A stretch of 64,000 bases of DNA from an uncultured Lachnospiraceae bacterium. Its GTDB lineage: Bacteria; Bacillota; Clostridia; Lachnospirales; Lachnospiraceae. The notes under the pieces are model-generated. The model ran no database searches. It saw only the letters and a program-made list of their open reading frames with translations, and was not told the origin of the DNA. Position 1 is the first letter of the stretch. Each line of letters starts with the position of its first letter. This document shows, piece by piece, positions 8,901 through 16,972 of the stretch. The DNA is taken from contig CAJTOO010000001.1 of NCBI GenBank assembly GCA_910577735.1, forward strand, positions 197,439-261,438, given 5' to 3'. The translations under genes and the position numbers were made by a program.

Positions 8901-9783
8901 ACATTGTTCCATCTGTATGCATCTGGTAAGTGCCGCATACCGTATTCTCATCCACATACCTGCCTACCAGGCCATAGGCCGTTCCTCTTGCACTTCTTTC
9001 CCCTGTAAGAATTGCACCCGTCATAATCTGCCCAAAGGGATCCAGCTTCCCAACCAATTGGTATGGATAAAATTCATAACCTGGATCTGTGGTTTCATTC
9101 AGATTCAATTGAAAGCAGATGTTAAAATCACCATCAATCCAGGCAGAATAGGATGATGCATCCGGTTCCCAGATATCTTCATCCGGAGAGGTAAACTGCA
9201 TGGTCAATGTCATTACCTGCTGTCCCACAACAGGCGTACTCTCCAGCTGATAAGTAATCCTTAAAGCTTTTTCAAGCTTTTTTGCCGCCCAGGCATCCTT
9301 CCACATGGAACTGGATTCATCATATACCAAGGTCGGTTGATTCCCCTGGTTTACTATGTAGGCCGCACCTTCAGCAATATCCAGTTCATAAGTTAAAGGA
9401 GCTAAAATGATAGTAGCTGCAAATGCATGCCCATTGCAGACAATCAAACCATGATTTTCATGTGCATTCCGTATGAGTTCAAAATGGCCGCTTACCTCAG
9501 GCATGGTAAACTGCAAAATCCGTTTGTCTGCATGATAATCCCATTGATCAGAAGCCGCCGGGGTATTTCCAATATAAAGCTGGCAGTTTTCCCAAAGGCT
9601 GTCCATATCAGTTCCCTCTCCTGCTTCATCCATACCCGGATAGATAATCGTCAGGTTTTTGGGCAGGTTATCTGCCTCTTTGACCGCATTTTCTGTTTTC
9701 AAAACAGGCTCCGCATAACAAATCTGGTAAGTGACAGAAATCGGATTAATTGTCCTCATTAAATTTACTTTTTTAACTGCCAT
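5965..9783 (-). CDS. Large protein with central hydrophobic segments, possibly pore-forming (unknown family)
   Basis: A 1272-residue protein without a signal peptide. Residues 1-380 look beta-rich, 400-760 are mostly helical and charged, and a cluster of hydrophobic segments lies at about 767-788, 801-817, 911-928 and 942-988. These are Gly/Ala-rich (for example AIAGIVMSAIDLDKGGSD and FGVIGIAAAVAGFILMMIEV). About 1010-1272 is again beta-like, with ADGTIKALQLIADITDKSQ and a WKCETAGS stretch that could be a carbohydrate-binding or beta-trefoil fold. The pattern of soluble flanks around amphipathic or hydrophobic helices recalls large pore-forming toxins, but I recognise no family. The ATG at 9783 follows AGAAGGAG, with an AT-rich region containing two TATAAT boxes upstream. 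It is the first gene of the coupled pair with the Hint protein. Confidence 0.6.
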   Translation of the reverse strand: MAVKKVNLMRTINPISVTYQICYAEPVLKTENAVKEADNLPKNLTIIYPGMDEAGEGTDMDSLWENCQLYIGNTPAASDQWDYHADKRILQFTMPEVSGHFELIRNAHENHGLIVCNGHAFAATIILAPLTYELDIAEGAAYIVNQGNQPTLVYDESSSMWKDAWAAKKLEKALRITYQLESTPVVGQQVMTLTMQFTSPDEDIWEPDASSYSAWIDGDFNICFQLNLNETTDPGYEFYPYQLVGKLDPFGQIMTGAILTGERSARGTAYGLVGRYVDENTVCGTYQMHTDGTMFSVLGGKLHIRNREISDSHVEGTMLRWNFTGNEKREEFEQVLPAEGVLHFTEDASAIVEGAVPGGLLRNRNARAVIGQRISADEALALNPCKQTVCLRAAQDSHPSYTELLAMTPYKINSQGQLVDEIQDKSMNSFMTLLQHYIPEDLYKQFINMNIDDIPSELRGIFEMKGDDGSDPQKMYAPYTSAYLTSILSTAKEDEFAGKLNRVRADKYLYHKLRDNKIFQKQAPLIYKQEFMKAYPKLQEFLDDQRNDKTNYAGLIAEDCAKWKEDAAKSFGSSEDDIKALNEYQAHIDMIAKEAMEEGKYWPYFLLRYSMTPTFLSALQNASLSGISSASLITQKVQQITALLTVLDDKQNSVFVQEFVKSVQIFQISNVLPVLFDLSGNHSLADYSYATEKILREFAEKYADSADETLKNYAKYIRSLSAEDFGKLYNCMVYAYNSLDGIFVYNKFVSNFDKWYQKLFGKIPELAAYGCILGAFTTGISMFVSGQISWKDLSTAQQVKLIGTGAGLFAMIAVKITQRAMLVNMLKPTTGLMKRIGIFFWFSKENKIAALTDSYLINSSFKQWFIGEAGLGREGLETAAEAARILGFREGESEGVLVKIFGRNLDTAIARGLGIAFAIAGIVMSAIDLDKGGSDMTKATNALFLASSCLDLIAAGAGIAGLEIASSIFGVIGIAAAVAGFILMMIEVTKKKPTPIETFAKDYASKMGFYMPDGFDIDSFEIVPPSGDVPSLTGINLYTGSADRSVIFNSDNTVSIGAFDGEASNCLGLDVDEAGNVRFYTYLENEEQKKIPLYLTHCADGTIKALQLIADITDKSQIWKCETAGSATRDKYEHLVAASFKVGDGEGKYLCLNTAGTGLTLSNSPVVWTVEMKAAKAAGLCMADIALHTYDRDQQFIPRLLVEGSNPKVYSIVPQLPDFMQFDVSNGIISQKKGVKPDITAKRSYTLSLKDALGKELPAVQFSFQVCEGGAV

Positions 9784-9967
9784 GCATATTCTCCTTCTAT
9801 ATTTACCGTATTTTTTAGTTATTATATCATAATAATTATATCGTTTATATAGTTTGATTTAGTATTGTAATACGATATTAAAAATAGTGCCGGCATTTAA
9901 TAATCAACTCAGAATTTAAAAACTCTGTTTCGAAGAATACCAATAGTGAATTCTTCTGCAATTTACT

Positions 9968-11287
9968 TCACAGATTTGGATTTCCCGCCTCGGAACAAAA
10001 GTGTGCTTCGCATGCTTTCCTGTGAAATAAAAAAGATGATAAACGAAACATCATCAGACAATAGCTTCCGCCCTCTTCGCAGTTCCCAAACTGAATTTTT
10101 CCGCCATGTGCCAATATAATCTTTTTCACTATCTCCAGCCCATGCATATGATTGCCTGTGGTACCCCTTTTCTTTTTCCGCAGTCCACGCAAAATCTCTT
10201 CGGAATAACCAATCCCGTTATCTCTCAGACGAATACAGCATTTGTTCTTTTCTACCCACAAAGATATCTGTATTCTCACCGTCTCATCCTGTCCGCTGTG
10301 TTTCCTACTATTGTTGATGAGATTGCGGAACACCCGCATGAAAAGCTGTCTGTCCGCCTTCAAACATACACTCTCTCCTTCCGGAACTATCTGCACATCG
10401 ATTACCAGTTGTTCCGATGGAAAATCATTTAAAAACTCCGCGGCTATATTTCTGATCATTTCAGCCGGACGTACTTTTTCTTTCCTAAGGGTCTCCATGG
10501 AATATTCCAGCTGGGAAGTAAGGTTCAGATCTGTAATCAGTTCCTTCATCACCACACTCTGATGGCAAATCATGGATGCCTGCTGCCTTGCCTCTTCTGC
10601 CAGCTTCTCATCCTGTTCCAATGTATGTGCATATCCCATCACTACAGATAGAGGCGTGCGAATATCATGGGAAACTCCTGCAATCCATTCAATCCTCGCC
10701 TGTTCCCTCTTCTTTATAAAACGCTTTGTAAAAAAGAATGCCAACGCAAGAATCCAAACAAAATTAATCAGAAAATAATAAAACCAGACCCGTTTCAAAA
10801 AATCCATCCAGGAAATGGGGAACTCAAGATTATACTTCCAGAGAACATCCTTTTGTAAACCTGTCACCATAATCCGGTCTTCCCACACCCGAAGCTGCAC
10901 CGGATAGCTTTCCAGATAATAACGTGTCATGCGGGCAATATCCGCCTGTGTATAAGAATCTTTCAGTTCTTTCGGCTTCCTTATGCTCCATACCACCTGT
11001 CCGTTTTCATTTAAAAGCATAGCCCATTGATCCTGCTCCTTAAATCGCCGCTCCATCTCTTCGTCGAGCACATACCCATTGTCGGTATATGTCAGCGCAT
11101 CCATAACACTGCCGCCGTAAATATAATTGGTATCCACATTGTGATAGACAAATGCTCCTGCCAACAAAAACACAAAGTTCAATGCCCCTACCAGCAAAAT
11201 AATCATAACAAGCACGACAGCACCATATGCAAATACTCTTACACCTCTTCTGTAGTGATATCTCATATTCATCCCTGTTTTCCCCAC
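9968..11287 (-). CDS. Sensor histidine kinase, cell-envelope stress or antimicrobial-peptide type
   Basis: A 439-residue membrane kinase with two helices (about 18-47 and 165-187) around an extracytoplasmic sensor region of roughly 115 residues. The phosphoacceptor is H207 in GVSHDIRTPLSVVMGY. The ATP-binding domain follows, with N box FRNLINNSRKHSG and G box LRDNGIGYSEE. It lies 22 bases after its response regulator and should phosphorylate it. The nearby lantibiotic-immunity-type ABC transporter and the shared promoter motif suggest it senses peptide antibiotics (inference). The ATG at 11287 is used; a second ATG lies five codons on. After the ATP-binding domain there is a tail of about 25 residues with no recognisable motif. 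Confidence 0.92.
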   Translation of the reverse strand: MGKTGMNMRYHYRRGVRVFAYGAVVLVMIILLVGALNFVFLLAGAFVYHNVDTNYIYGGSVMDALTYTDNGYVLDEEMERRFKEQDQWAMLLNENGQVVWSIRKPKELKDSYTQADIARMTRYYLESYPVQLRVWEDRIMVTGLQKDVLWKYNLEFPISWMDFLKRVWFYYFLINFVWILALAFFFTKRFIKKREQARIEWIAGVSHDIRTPLSVVMGYAHTLEQDEKLAEEARQQASMICHQSVVMKELITDLNLTSQLEYSMETLRKEKVRPAEMIRNIAAEFLNDFPSEQLVIDVQIVPEGESVCLKADRQLFMRVFRNLINNSRKHSGQDETVRIQISLWVEKNKCCIRLRDNGIGYSEEILRGLRKKKRGTTGNHMHGLEIVKKIILAHGGKIQFGNCEEGGSYCLMMFRLSSFLFHRKACEAHFCSEAGNPNL

Positions 11288-11309
11288 ATTGTATTCCCCT
11301 GATCATGCT

Positions 11310-12065
11310 TCAGACCAACCGATATCCCAGACCTCTCACCGTCAGAAGGTATTTCGGGTGAGAAGGATCTTCTTCTATCTTTTCCCGCAATCTGCGGATA
11401 TGGACAATCAGGGTATTCTCATAACCGTAATTTTCTTCTCGCCAAACCGAATCGCACAAGGCATCAATAGTTACGATCCGTCCCCTCTCCTGTGCAAGCT
11501 TCTGTAAGATTGCATACTCCTTTGCTGTAAGAGCAACTTCCGTATCCATGCCGCTTTTGTCGGATTTCTCTCCGCTTCCCGCGTACTGCCCTCCATCTTC
11601 TTCCCGATTCCAACGCACCACACCACTCCCTAAATCTACACTGCACGCTCCCAGCACAACAATCTCGCCTTCCCGCATATCTTTTGCCCGATACACACGT
11701 TTCAGCACTGCCTTCACCCGCAAGATCAATTCTTCCGGCAGAAAAGGTTTGGTAATATAATCATCCGCGCCAAGCCCAAGCCCTCGCAGTCTGTTCTCAT
11801 CTTCATCCCTTGCCGAAAGGAATATGACAGGCACCTCTGAATCTTTTTGCAGCGCTTCAAAAAGCGAGAAACCATCTCCGTCAGGCAGCATCACATCCAA
11901 AAGGACAAGATGAGGTAATTCTTTACGAAACATCTCTTCGGCCTCCCTGCAGTCTGCCGCTGTAATCACATTATGAAAACCTGCCCGCTGCAAAAATCCT
12001 TTTACCATTTCCCGCAGTGTTTTCTCATCATCTACCAATAGGATTTTGTATTCATTGAGATACAT
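11310..12065 (-). CDS. OmpR-family response regulator
   Basis: A 251-residue two-domain regulator. The receiver domain has the acidic pocket D12/D13, the phosphoacceptor D57 in LVLLDVMLPDGDG and a conserved Lys in DYITKPFLPEEL. The winged-helix DNA-binding domain occupies about 150-251 (ALTAKEYAILQKLAQ and ENTLIVHIRRLREKIE). The linker (about 125-155) is longer than usual and rich in Gly and charged residues. It is the first gene of an operon with the histidine kinase. A TTTTCC/TATAAT promoter lies upstream, and a 24-bp motif just beyond it recurs at the ABC transporter promoter, so this regulator probably controls both. Confidence 0.94.
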   Translation of the reverse strand: MYLNEYKILLVDDEKTLREMVKGFLQRAGFHNVITAADCREAEEMFRKELPHLVLLDVMLPDGDGFSLFEALQKDSEVPVIFLSARDEDENRLRGLGLGADDYITKPFLPEELILRVKAVLKRVYRAKDMREGEIVVLGACSVDLGSGVVRWNREEDGGQYAGSGEKSDKSGMDTEVALTAKEYAILQKLAQERGRIVTIDALCDSVWREENYGYENTLIVHIRRLREKIEEDPSHPKYLLTVRGLGYRLV

Positions 12066-12147
12066 CTGAAATTCCTGCTTTCTTTATATTCACAACACGA
12101 TTATGATATGCCTCGTTTCCTGACTCCATAAACGTACTTTTCTATCT

Positions 12148-12176
12148 ATTATAATACTTGTCACTTTTTCGGAAAA
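12148..12176 (-). promoter_or_regulatory. Promoter of the response regulator-kinase operon
   Basis: On the minus strand a weak -35 TTTTCC (12171-12176) and a consensus -10 TATAAT (12148-12153) are 17 bases apart. A poor -35 fits an activator-dependent promoter; the shared motif at 12189-12212 begins 12 bases upstream. Confidence 0.55.
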
Positions 12177-12188
12177 GACATGCATCTG

Positions 12189-12212
12189 TTTCTTAAGGTA
12201 AATGTAATCTCC
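12189..12212. promoter_or_regulatory. 24-bp motif, copy 1: probable response-regulator binding site
   Basis: The 24-base motif, containing CTTAAGGTAAATGTAATC, is perfectly repeated at 14331-14354. This copy is just upstream of the regulator operon's promoter. The two copies are in the same orientation on the plus strand and bracket the AAA15/RloB-like pair. Confidence 0.6.
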
Positions 12213-12262
12213 ATAAAAGGAGCAACTTTCTTCGTCCACAACCATAAAGCATTCCCTATATA

Positions 12263-12294
12263 AGAAAATAGCACCCTTATCAGTGCTATTTTCT
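12263..12294 (-). terminator. Terminator of the AAA15/RloB-like operon
   Basis: A perfect 12-bp stem, AGAAAATAGCAC (12263-12274) with GTGCTATTTTCT (12283-12294), overlaps the stop codon of the RloB-like gene. The T-rich side of the stem and the following TTATAT on the minus strand fit termination; it may work both ways. Confidence 0.75.
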
Positions 12295-12798
12295 AATCAG
12301 ATATTTGTCTAATACATTCAAAATATTACTATGACATGCTCCCATTGTATTTCTTGACAATTCATTAAGCGACAATTTTGCAATCCTGTTCTTTCTTCTG
12401 AATGCTCCTGCTTCCTGTACCTTAGAAGAATCCGGAATCTTCTTCCCCAGGAAAACCTCTTCCACATCATGACAAAACCAGATTAAATCGTAACCATTCC
12501 TTTCACAAAATTGCTGAATTTCACTAAATTCTGCTGCATGCTTAGCATTCTTTTCGTAGTTATCCGTATCAATGCAATAAATAACCTTCGTCTCTCCATG
12601 TACATAATCCCTGGTCTTTCGCTCAATTTCTCGCAAAACGTTCTTGCATTGATATTTCGATTTTGTATTCATATACACGATACTGATTTTAATCTGATTA
12701 TTCTGCTGATACAGGTACTCCAAAACCTCTTTGATATAAATATAGTCAGTATTTGCTCTCTTGTTTGTCTCCAGACATAATATCATTTGTATTCCCAT
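12286..12798 (-). CDS. RloB-like protein, second gene of a defence pair
   Basis: A 170-residue protein. The hydrophobic strand MILCLETNKRANT near the start, the acidic strand KVIYCIDTDNYEKN (about residues 72-85) and the motif DLIWFCHDVEEVFLG fit RloB/AbiLii-type proteins, which carry a TOPRIM-like nuclease fold. It follows the AAA15 ATPase by six bases on the same strand, the usual order for RloA/RloB and AbiLi/AbiLii systems that act against phage by abortive infection. The C-terminal codons lie in the terminator stem. The family call rests on context plus weak motifs. Confidence 0.6.
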   Translation of the reverse strand: MGIQMILCLETNKRANTDYIYIKEVLEYLYQQNNQIKISIVYMNTKSKYQCKNVLREIERKTRDYVHGETKVIYCIDTDNYEKNAKHAAEFSEIQQFCERNGYDLIWFCHDVEEVFLGKKIPDSSKVQEAGAFRRKNRIAKLSLNELSRNTMGACHSNILNVLDKYLIRK

Positions 12799-12804
12799 GC
12801 CCTG

Positions 12805-14154
12805 CTACTCCCCAAAAATACCCACAAAGTCTGTCGCATCAATATTAAATGGCGAATCTTCAATCATGCCATTCTTATAACAGTTTTCTGGCGACGCATT
12901 GCCTCTTGACGTCCACGGCACCAAATGATTATCGCTGGATAAGAAATCTATGGAATTCCTGTTCTCTTTTAATACACTCATAGGATCCAGATTATGCGTG
13001 GTAAAGCACAACTGGCCTTTACCATAATACATAAAATATTCAACCAGCCTGCACAAATACACGTCATTCAGGTTGGCATCCATCTCATCCACAAATACAA
13101 TCCCACCCAAACTGGCAGAAGCAAAACAATCAAACAGCCTGATCAGTTTTTTAATCCCCGTGCTCTCAAACTCTTTATTTATCACATAACCGCCATAGTT
13201 AAGATTCAGGTCACATACATATTGGTCTCCATTTTCCTTAGCATCAATATCTATCGATACTAAATTGGGCTTGAAAATTTTGATAAACTGTGCGAGATGG
13301 TCCACTTTTGTCTTATATTCCTCATACTTGGTTTTCGACACATATTTTTGATTCACACTGGAATACACACTCCACCTGTCTTCATGTGCAAAGAACTTAT
13401 CCATCAATTCTTTGTATCCTATATCTTCCTCCTTTAACTGTCTTTGCAAAAAATACAATTCGTGTTGATCCTCTGTTGGAATATATACTCTAATAAACAA
13501 AAGCATTAAACAACTCAGCAATATATAAAAGAAAAAATCTTGATCAGAAAAGTCCTCTCCAGGTACCACAATTTTCTCTACATTTATTATATAAGAATGA
13601 ATAAATGGATGCATTGACAATAAATTCATCGTCGCTTTTTCTATGACTTCTTTGGCCTGATCATTGCAGGAAATATAAATCAGTTCCCCCTCTTTACATT
13701 CAAAAAGAGTCCGGTACTTATTGTTCGCATAATTCCCATTCTTTACTTTCAACATTTCATGTTGAATTTCATACAGATCGTTTTTATTTTTTCCAAGGCA
13801 AAAGGAATACTGAAAAACTGTCTGTTCCGTATCCAACCCCGCAAGAAACTCACAGGCAAATCGAAACATATGTGTTTCCTTATTGATAATCTCATCTAAA
13901 AATCCCTGTGTTTGCAACTCCATCAGGTAATTGGTACTCATAACCAAATCCTGAAATATCTTGACAGCCGTAATCAATGCAGATTTTCCAGAACCATTTT
14001 CACCATAGACTGCCTTAACTCTGTATTTTTCCGGATCAAAGTTTTTATCAACCGTTTTCTTATAAAAATCTAGCCTCACTTCTTCTTTGATACATTTCAC
14101 ACCAGAAACTGTGAAATTCAACAAATAGAATCCATCTGCCATTCTTTGCTCCAT
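12805..14154 (-). CDS. AAA15-type ATPase (RloA/AbiLi-like), first gene of a defence pair
   Basis: A 449-residue SMC/ABC-like ATPase. The N-terminal strand FYLLNFTVSGVKCIKEEVRL is typical of AAA15 proteins. Walker A is YGENGSGKSAL (residues 50-60). Walker B is GGIVFVDEMDANLND, followed by the switch histidine in LCFTTHNLDPM. The middle (about 130-330) is the variable helical insert. With the RloB-like gene six bases downstream it forms a two-gene module resembling RloAB or AbiL abortive-infection systems. It interrupts an otherwise continuous two-component/ABC-transporter locus. Start is ATG at 14154; a second ATG lies four codons in. Confidence 0.8.
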   Translation of the reverse strand: MEQRMADGFYLLNFTVSGVKCIKEEVRLDFYKKTVDKNFDPEKYRVKAVYGENGSGKSALITAVKIFQDLVMSTNYLMELQTQGFLDEIINKETHMFRFACEFLAGLDTEQTVFQYSFCLGKNKNDLYEIQHEMLKVKNGNYANNKYRTLFECKEGELIYISCNDQAKEVIEKATMNLLSMHPFIHSYIINVEKIVVPGEDFSDQDFFFYILLSCLMLLFIRVYIPTEDQHELYFLQRQLKEEDIGYKELMDKFFAHEDRWSVYSSVNQKYVSKTKYEEYKTKVDHLAQFIKIFKPNLVSIDIDAKENGDQYVCDLNLNYGGYVINKEFESTGIKKLIRLFDCFASASLGGIVFVDEMDANLNDVYLCRLVEYFMYYGKGQLCFTTHNLDPMSVLKENRNSIDFLSSDNHLVPWTSRGNASPENCYKNGMIEDSPFNIDATDFVGIFGE

Positions 14155-14330
14155 TTCTGCGCCGCTTTTGTTCAGGCTTTGCTAAGACACTTAATATCTC
14201 TTTGGTAGTATTATTCTCTGATTTCATGAAATCTTACAAAATGTATATTATTAATTTTATTTGTATTATAAATAATTATTCCATAAAAAGCAAGCCGAAC
14301 GCTGACTCTTCCTCCCAAGAATAAAACACA

Positions 14331-14354
14331 TTTCTTAAGGTAAATGTAATCTCC
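14331..14354. promoter_or_regulatory. 24-bp motif, copy 2: probable response-regulator binding site
   Basis: Identical to 12189-12212. It ends two bases before the -35 box of the ABC transporter promoter, the usual position of an OmpR-family activator site. Confidence 0.65.
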
Positions 14355-14356
14355 CC

Positions 14357-14385
14357 TTCATCGCCATGTAAGCAATTCTTAGTAT
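14357..14385 (+). promoter_or_regulatory. Promoter of the lantibiotic-immunity-type ABC operon
   Basis: A weak -35 TTCATC (14357-14362), 17-base spacer and -10 TAGTAT (14380-14385) lie 45 bases before the ATPase start, directly after the 24-bp motif. This fits an activator-dependent promoter. Confidence 0.55.
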
Positions 14386-14429
14386 GCTGAGTCTAACAAC
14401 TTTAACGCACATAAGAAAGGAAGGTCAAC

Positions 14430-15350
14430 ATGTCAGCACAAAACCTGGTAGAAACTCATAATCTCACAAAACAATACGGCAAAGTACGCTGTGTCAACGC
14501 CGTCAACCTGCAGGTTCCGGCAGGCGCCATCTACGGCTTCTTAGGGCCCAACGGCGCCGGTAAATCCACCACCTTAAAAATGATTCTCGGCCTGGCCAGA
14601 CCCACAGCGGGAAATATCACTCTCTTTGGCACACCTGTTCATGAGAAAAACCGCATCAGACTGCTCTCACAGACGGGTTCCCTGATTGAATCACCCAGCT
14701 ATTACGGCCATCTGACCGGAGAGGAAAATCTGCGCATTATCCAGACCCTCAAGGGCTGCAGCGTGAAAGATATTGATAAGGTCTTAAAGATTGTCCGCCT
14801 AGACGGCGCCCGTCAGAAACTGGTCAATCACTACTCCCTCGGTATGAAGCAGCGTCTAGGGCTGGCCGCCGCCCTGCTGGGATTTCCCCGGCTCTTAATC
14901 CTGGATGAACCCACAAACGGCCTTGACCCCGCAGGGATTCAGGAAATGCGTGAACTGATCCGCTCCCTGCCAGGTACTTATGGTATGACGATTCTGGTCT
15001 CCTCCCATCTGCTCAGTGAAATCGATCAGATGGCAGATCACCTGGGAATCATCCGCAAGGGAGAATTGGTCTACCAAAATACCCTGGAATCCCTCCATTC
15101 CCATGCCGTGTCCCGGATCGCTCTGCGCGTCAGTCACACAGACATGGCCATGGATATGCTGCGTCAGGATGGCATCAAAATATCATCAGAAGATGATTAC
15201 CTTTTGTTTCCCATGATGGAGGACTCTTATGTGGCCAATCTTTGCAGGCGTCTTATCGCACAGAATATATCCCTTTACCGCATAGAGAAACGCGAGAAGA
15301 GTCTGGAGGATATTTTCTTATCTTTGACGGGAAAGGAGACCAGTTTATGA
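14430..15350 (+). CDS. ABC transporter ATPase, lantibiotic/bacitracin immunity type
   Basis: A 306-residue ATPase of the LanF/BcrA group that powers export of peptide antibiotics. Walker A is GFLGPNGAGKSTTLKMILGL (about residues 34-53), the signature is NHYSLGMKQRLGLAAALLG, Walker B is RLLILDEPTNGLDPAG, and the switch histidine is in VSSHLLSEID. The C-terminal extension of about 80 residues is typical of this group. RBS AGAAAGGAAGG precedes ATG at 14430. The stop overlaps the next start (ATGA). The preceding motif and promoter suggest activation by the regulator at 11310-12065. Confidence 0.93.
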   Translation: MSAQNLVETHNLTKQYGKVRCVNAVNLQVPAGAIYGFLGPNGAGKSTTLKMILGLARPTAGNITLFGTPVHEKNRIRLLSQTGSLIESPSYYGHLTGEENLRIIQTLKGCSVKDIDKVLKIVRLDGARQKLVNHYSLGMKQRLGLAAALLGFPRLLILDEPTNGLDPAGIQEMRELIRSLPGTYGMTILVSSHLLSEIDQMADHLGIIRKGELVYQNTLESLHSHAVSRIALRVSHTDMAMDMLRQDGIKISSEDDYLLFPMMEDSYVANLCRRLIAQNISLYRIEKREKSLEDIFLSLTGKETSL

Positions 15351-16099
15351 TCACACTGAAAACAGAATTTCAGAAAATCAAAAGAAGAAAGATCGGACTT
15401 ACCATATTTGCCCTATTGGGCATGCAATTTGCATGGATTCTCTGGACTGCCAAAAGCGCAAACGAGAAGGATCCTACCCAGGGATGGCTCAATCTGCTGC
15501 ATACCCTGCCCCTGCTCAATGTCATCATGATGCCAACCATCATGGCAGTGCTCGCCTCCCGTCTCAGCGATTTGGAACACAAAGGCAACACCTACAAGCT
15601 GCTTCGGACACTGCGCAGACCAGGCATCCTTTTTAACGCCAAGGTATTGTGCGGGCTTCTGTATACAGGCATCATATCTGTCATTCAGGTTTCCTTTCTG
15701 CTGGCCCTTGGGTACAGCCAGCATTATGCAGGAGCTCCTGATATGTATTACTATATGCTGACCTTTATCCTGGAATTTGCCTGTTGTTTTTCCCTGTACT
15801 TGTTACAGCTCAATTTATCTTTGTTGTTTTTTAATCAGATGATTCCCCTGGTCGTTGGACTGTGCGGATCTCTGCTTGGCCTGGTCCTGATGTATATCAA
15901 AATGTATTCTTTCCTGCCCTGGGGCGGATTTCTCTCCTGTGCCCTGGTCGGGATGGACTGGAATGTGGAAACCAGAGTAGTAACCTACTTTTACAGGGAA
16001 CATTCCACCGTCGAACTATGCGCAGTAGGCATGGTATTTATCTGGATCGTCATTTTCTATGTGACGGGCCGGATTGCGTTTACCCGCAAAGAAGTCTGA
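15347..16099 (+). CDS. ABC transporter permease 1, lantibiotic immunity type
   Basis: A 250-residue membrane protein with about six helices, beginning MITLKTEFQKIKRRKIG, the usual basic start of LanE/LanG-type permeases. The ATG at 15347 overlaps the ATPase stop by four bases, and AAAGGAGA lies at the right distance, so I reject the longer in-frame extension upstream inside the ATPase gene. It should pair with the ATPase and the second permease to remove peptide antibiotics from the membrane. Confidence 0.85.
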   Translation: MITLKTEFQKIKRRKIGLTIFALLGMQFAWILWTAKSANEKDPTQGWLNLLHTLPLLNVIMMPTIMAVLASRLSDLEHKGNTYKLLRTLRRPGILFNAKVLCGLLYTGIISVIQVSFLLALGYSQHYAGAPDMYYYMLTFILEFACCFSLYLLQLNLSLLFFNQMIPLVVGLCGSLLGLVLMYIKMYSFLPWGGFLSCALVGMDWNVETRVVTYFYREHSTVELCAVGMVFIWIVIFYVTGRIAFTRKEV

Positions 16100-16140
16100 T
16101 GCCGGATTTCCCTATCAAATAGAACGAGGAGGAAATATGT

Positions 16141-16878
16141 ATGAACACATCTTATCAAAAAGCCCTGAAAGCCGAGCGGCTGAAGCTGAAACGAAGTCCT
16201 GTATGGCTGGCCTTTTTCGCACTGCCTGTGATATCGGCCTTCTTTGGTACCATGAATTACAGGATGAATCTGGCTGTCTTACAATCAGAATGGTACAGTC
16301 TCTGGAGCCAGCACTCTTTGTTTTTATGCTACTTTTTCATGCCTGCCCTGCTTGGTACTTACTGCTCTTATCTGTGGCGTCTGGAACACACGCATCACAA
16401 CTGGAACAGTTTCCTGACTGCCCCTATACCGCTCCTTAGCCTGTATCTGGGCAAACTGACACAGGCCATATGGATGGCTGTATTGGGAAACCTGTGGATT
16501 TTCCTGTTATTTTATGTGTGCGGAAAGTTTGTCGATATCCAAAGTCCCTTTCCGTCTGCTGCCGCAGAATGGTTTCTCTGCGGTGTCATTGGCGCGGTGG
16601 TCATCTGCTCTGTACAGCTTTTGTTGTCCCTGATCATCCGCTCTTTTGCCGTTCCCATTGGCATTGCCCTTTTAGGCGGTATTCTGGGACTCATGATCAC
16701 CAACAAGGATCACGGACTTGATTATCCCTACTCCATTTATTGCCTGGGTATGCGCGCCAATAATCCTGATATGACGGTGGATGTGCTGACCCTGGTCATC
16801 AACTCTTTGGGGTATATTATCATTTTTGCCGCATTGTCAGTTCTGTATCTGCACAGGAAAGAGATATCTGCCGGCTAA
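16141..16878 (+). CDS. ABC transporter permease 2, lantibiotic immunity type
   Basis: A 245-residue membrane protein with about six helices; the start MNTSYQKALKAERLKLKRSP is typical of LanG/LanE permeases. AGGAGG lies about nine bases before ATG 16141; an ATG four bases earlier is in another frame. Third gene of the ATPase-permease-permease operon, 41 bases after the first permease. Confidence 0.85.
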   Translation: MNTSYQKALKAERLKLKRSPVWLAFFALPVISAFFGTMNYRMNLAVLQSEWYSLWSQHSLFLCYFFMPALLGTYCSYLWRLEHTHHNWNSFLTAPIPLLSLYLGKLTQAIWMAVLGNLWIFLLFYVCGKFVDIQSPFPSAAAEWFLCGVIGAVVICSVQLLLSLIIRSFAVPIGIALLGGILGLMITNKDHGLDYPYSIYCLGMRANNPDMTVDVLTLVINSLGYIIIFAALSVLYLHRKEISAG

Positions 16879-16912
16879 TGCCGTCATCAAAGAAGCCTTA
16901 TAACTGAAAATA

Positions 16913-16948
16913 TTACCTCGCATTGAAGATATAATCAATGCGAGGTAA
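16913..16948. terminator. Hairpin between convergent genes, probable bidirectional terminator
   Basis: A perfect 14-bp stem, TTACCTCGCATTGA (16913-16926) and TCAATGCGAGGTAA (16935-16948), with an 8-base loop lies between the permease stop and the end of the GHKL ATPase gene. On the minus strand it is followed by TATTTTC. Confidence 0.75.
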
Positions 16949-16972
16949 ACTAAAGTTCCTAACAGCTCCGTT

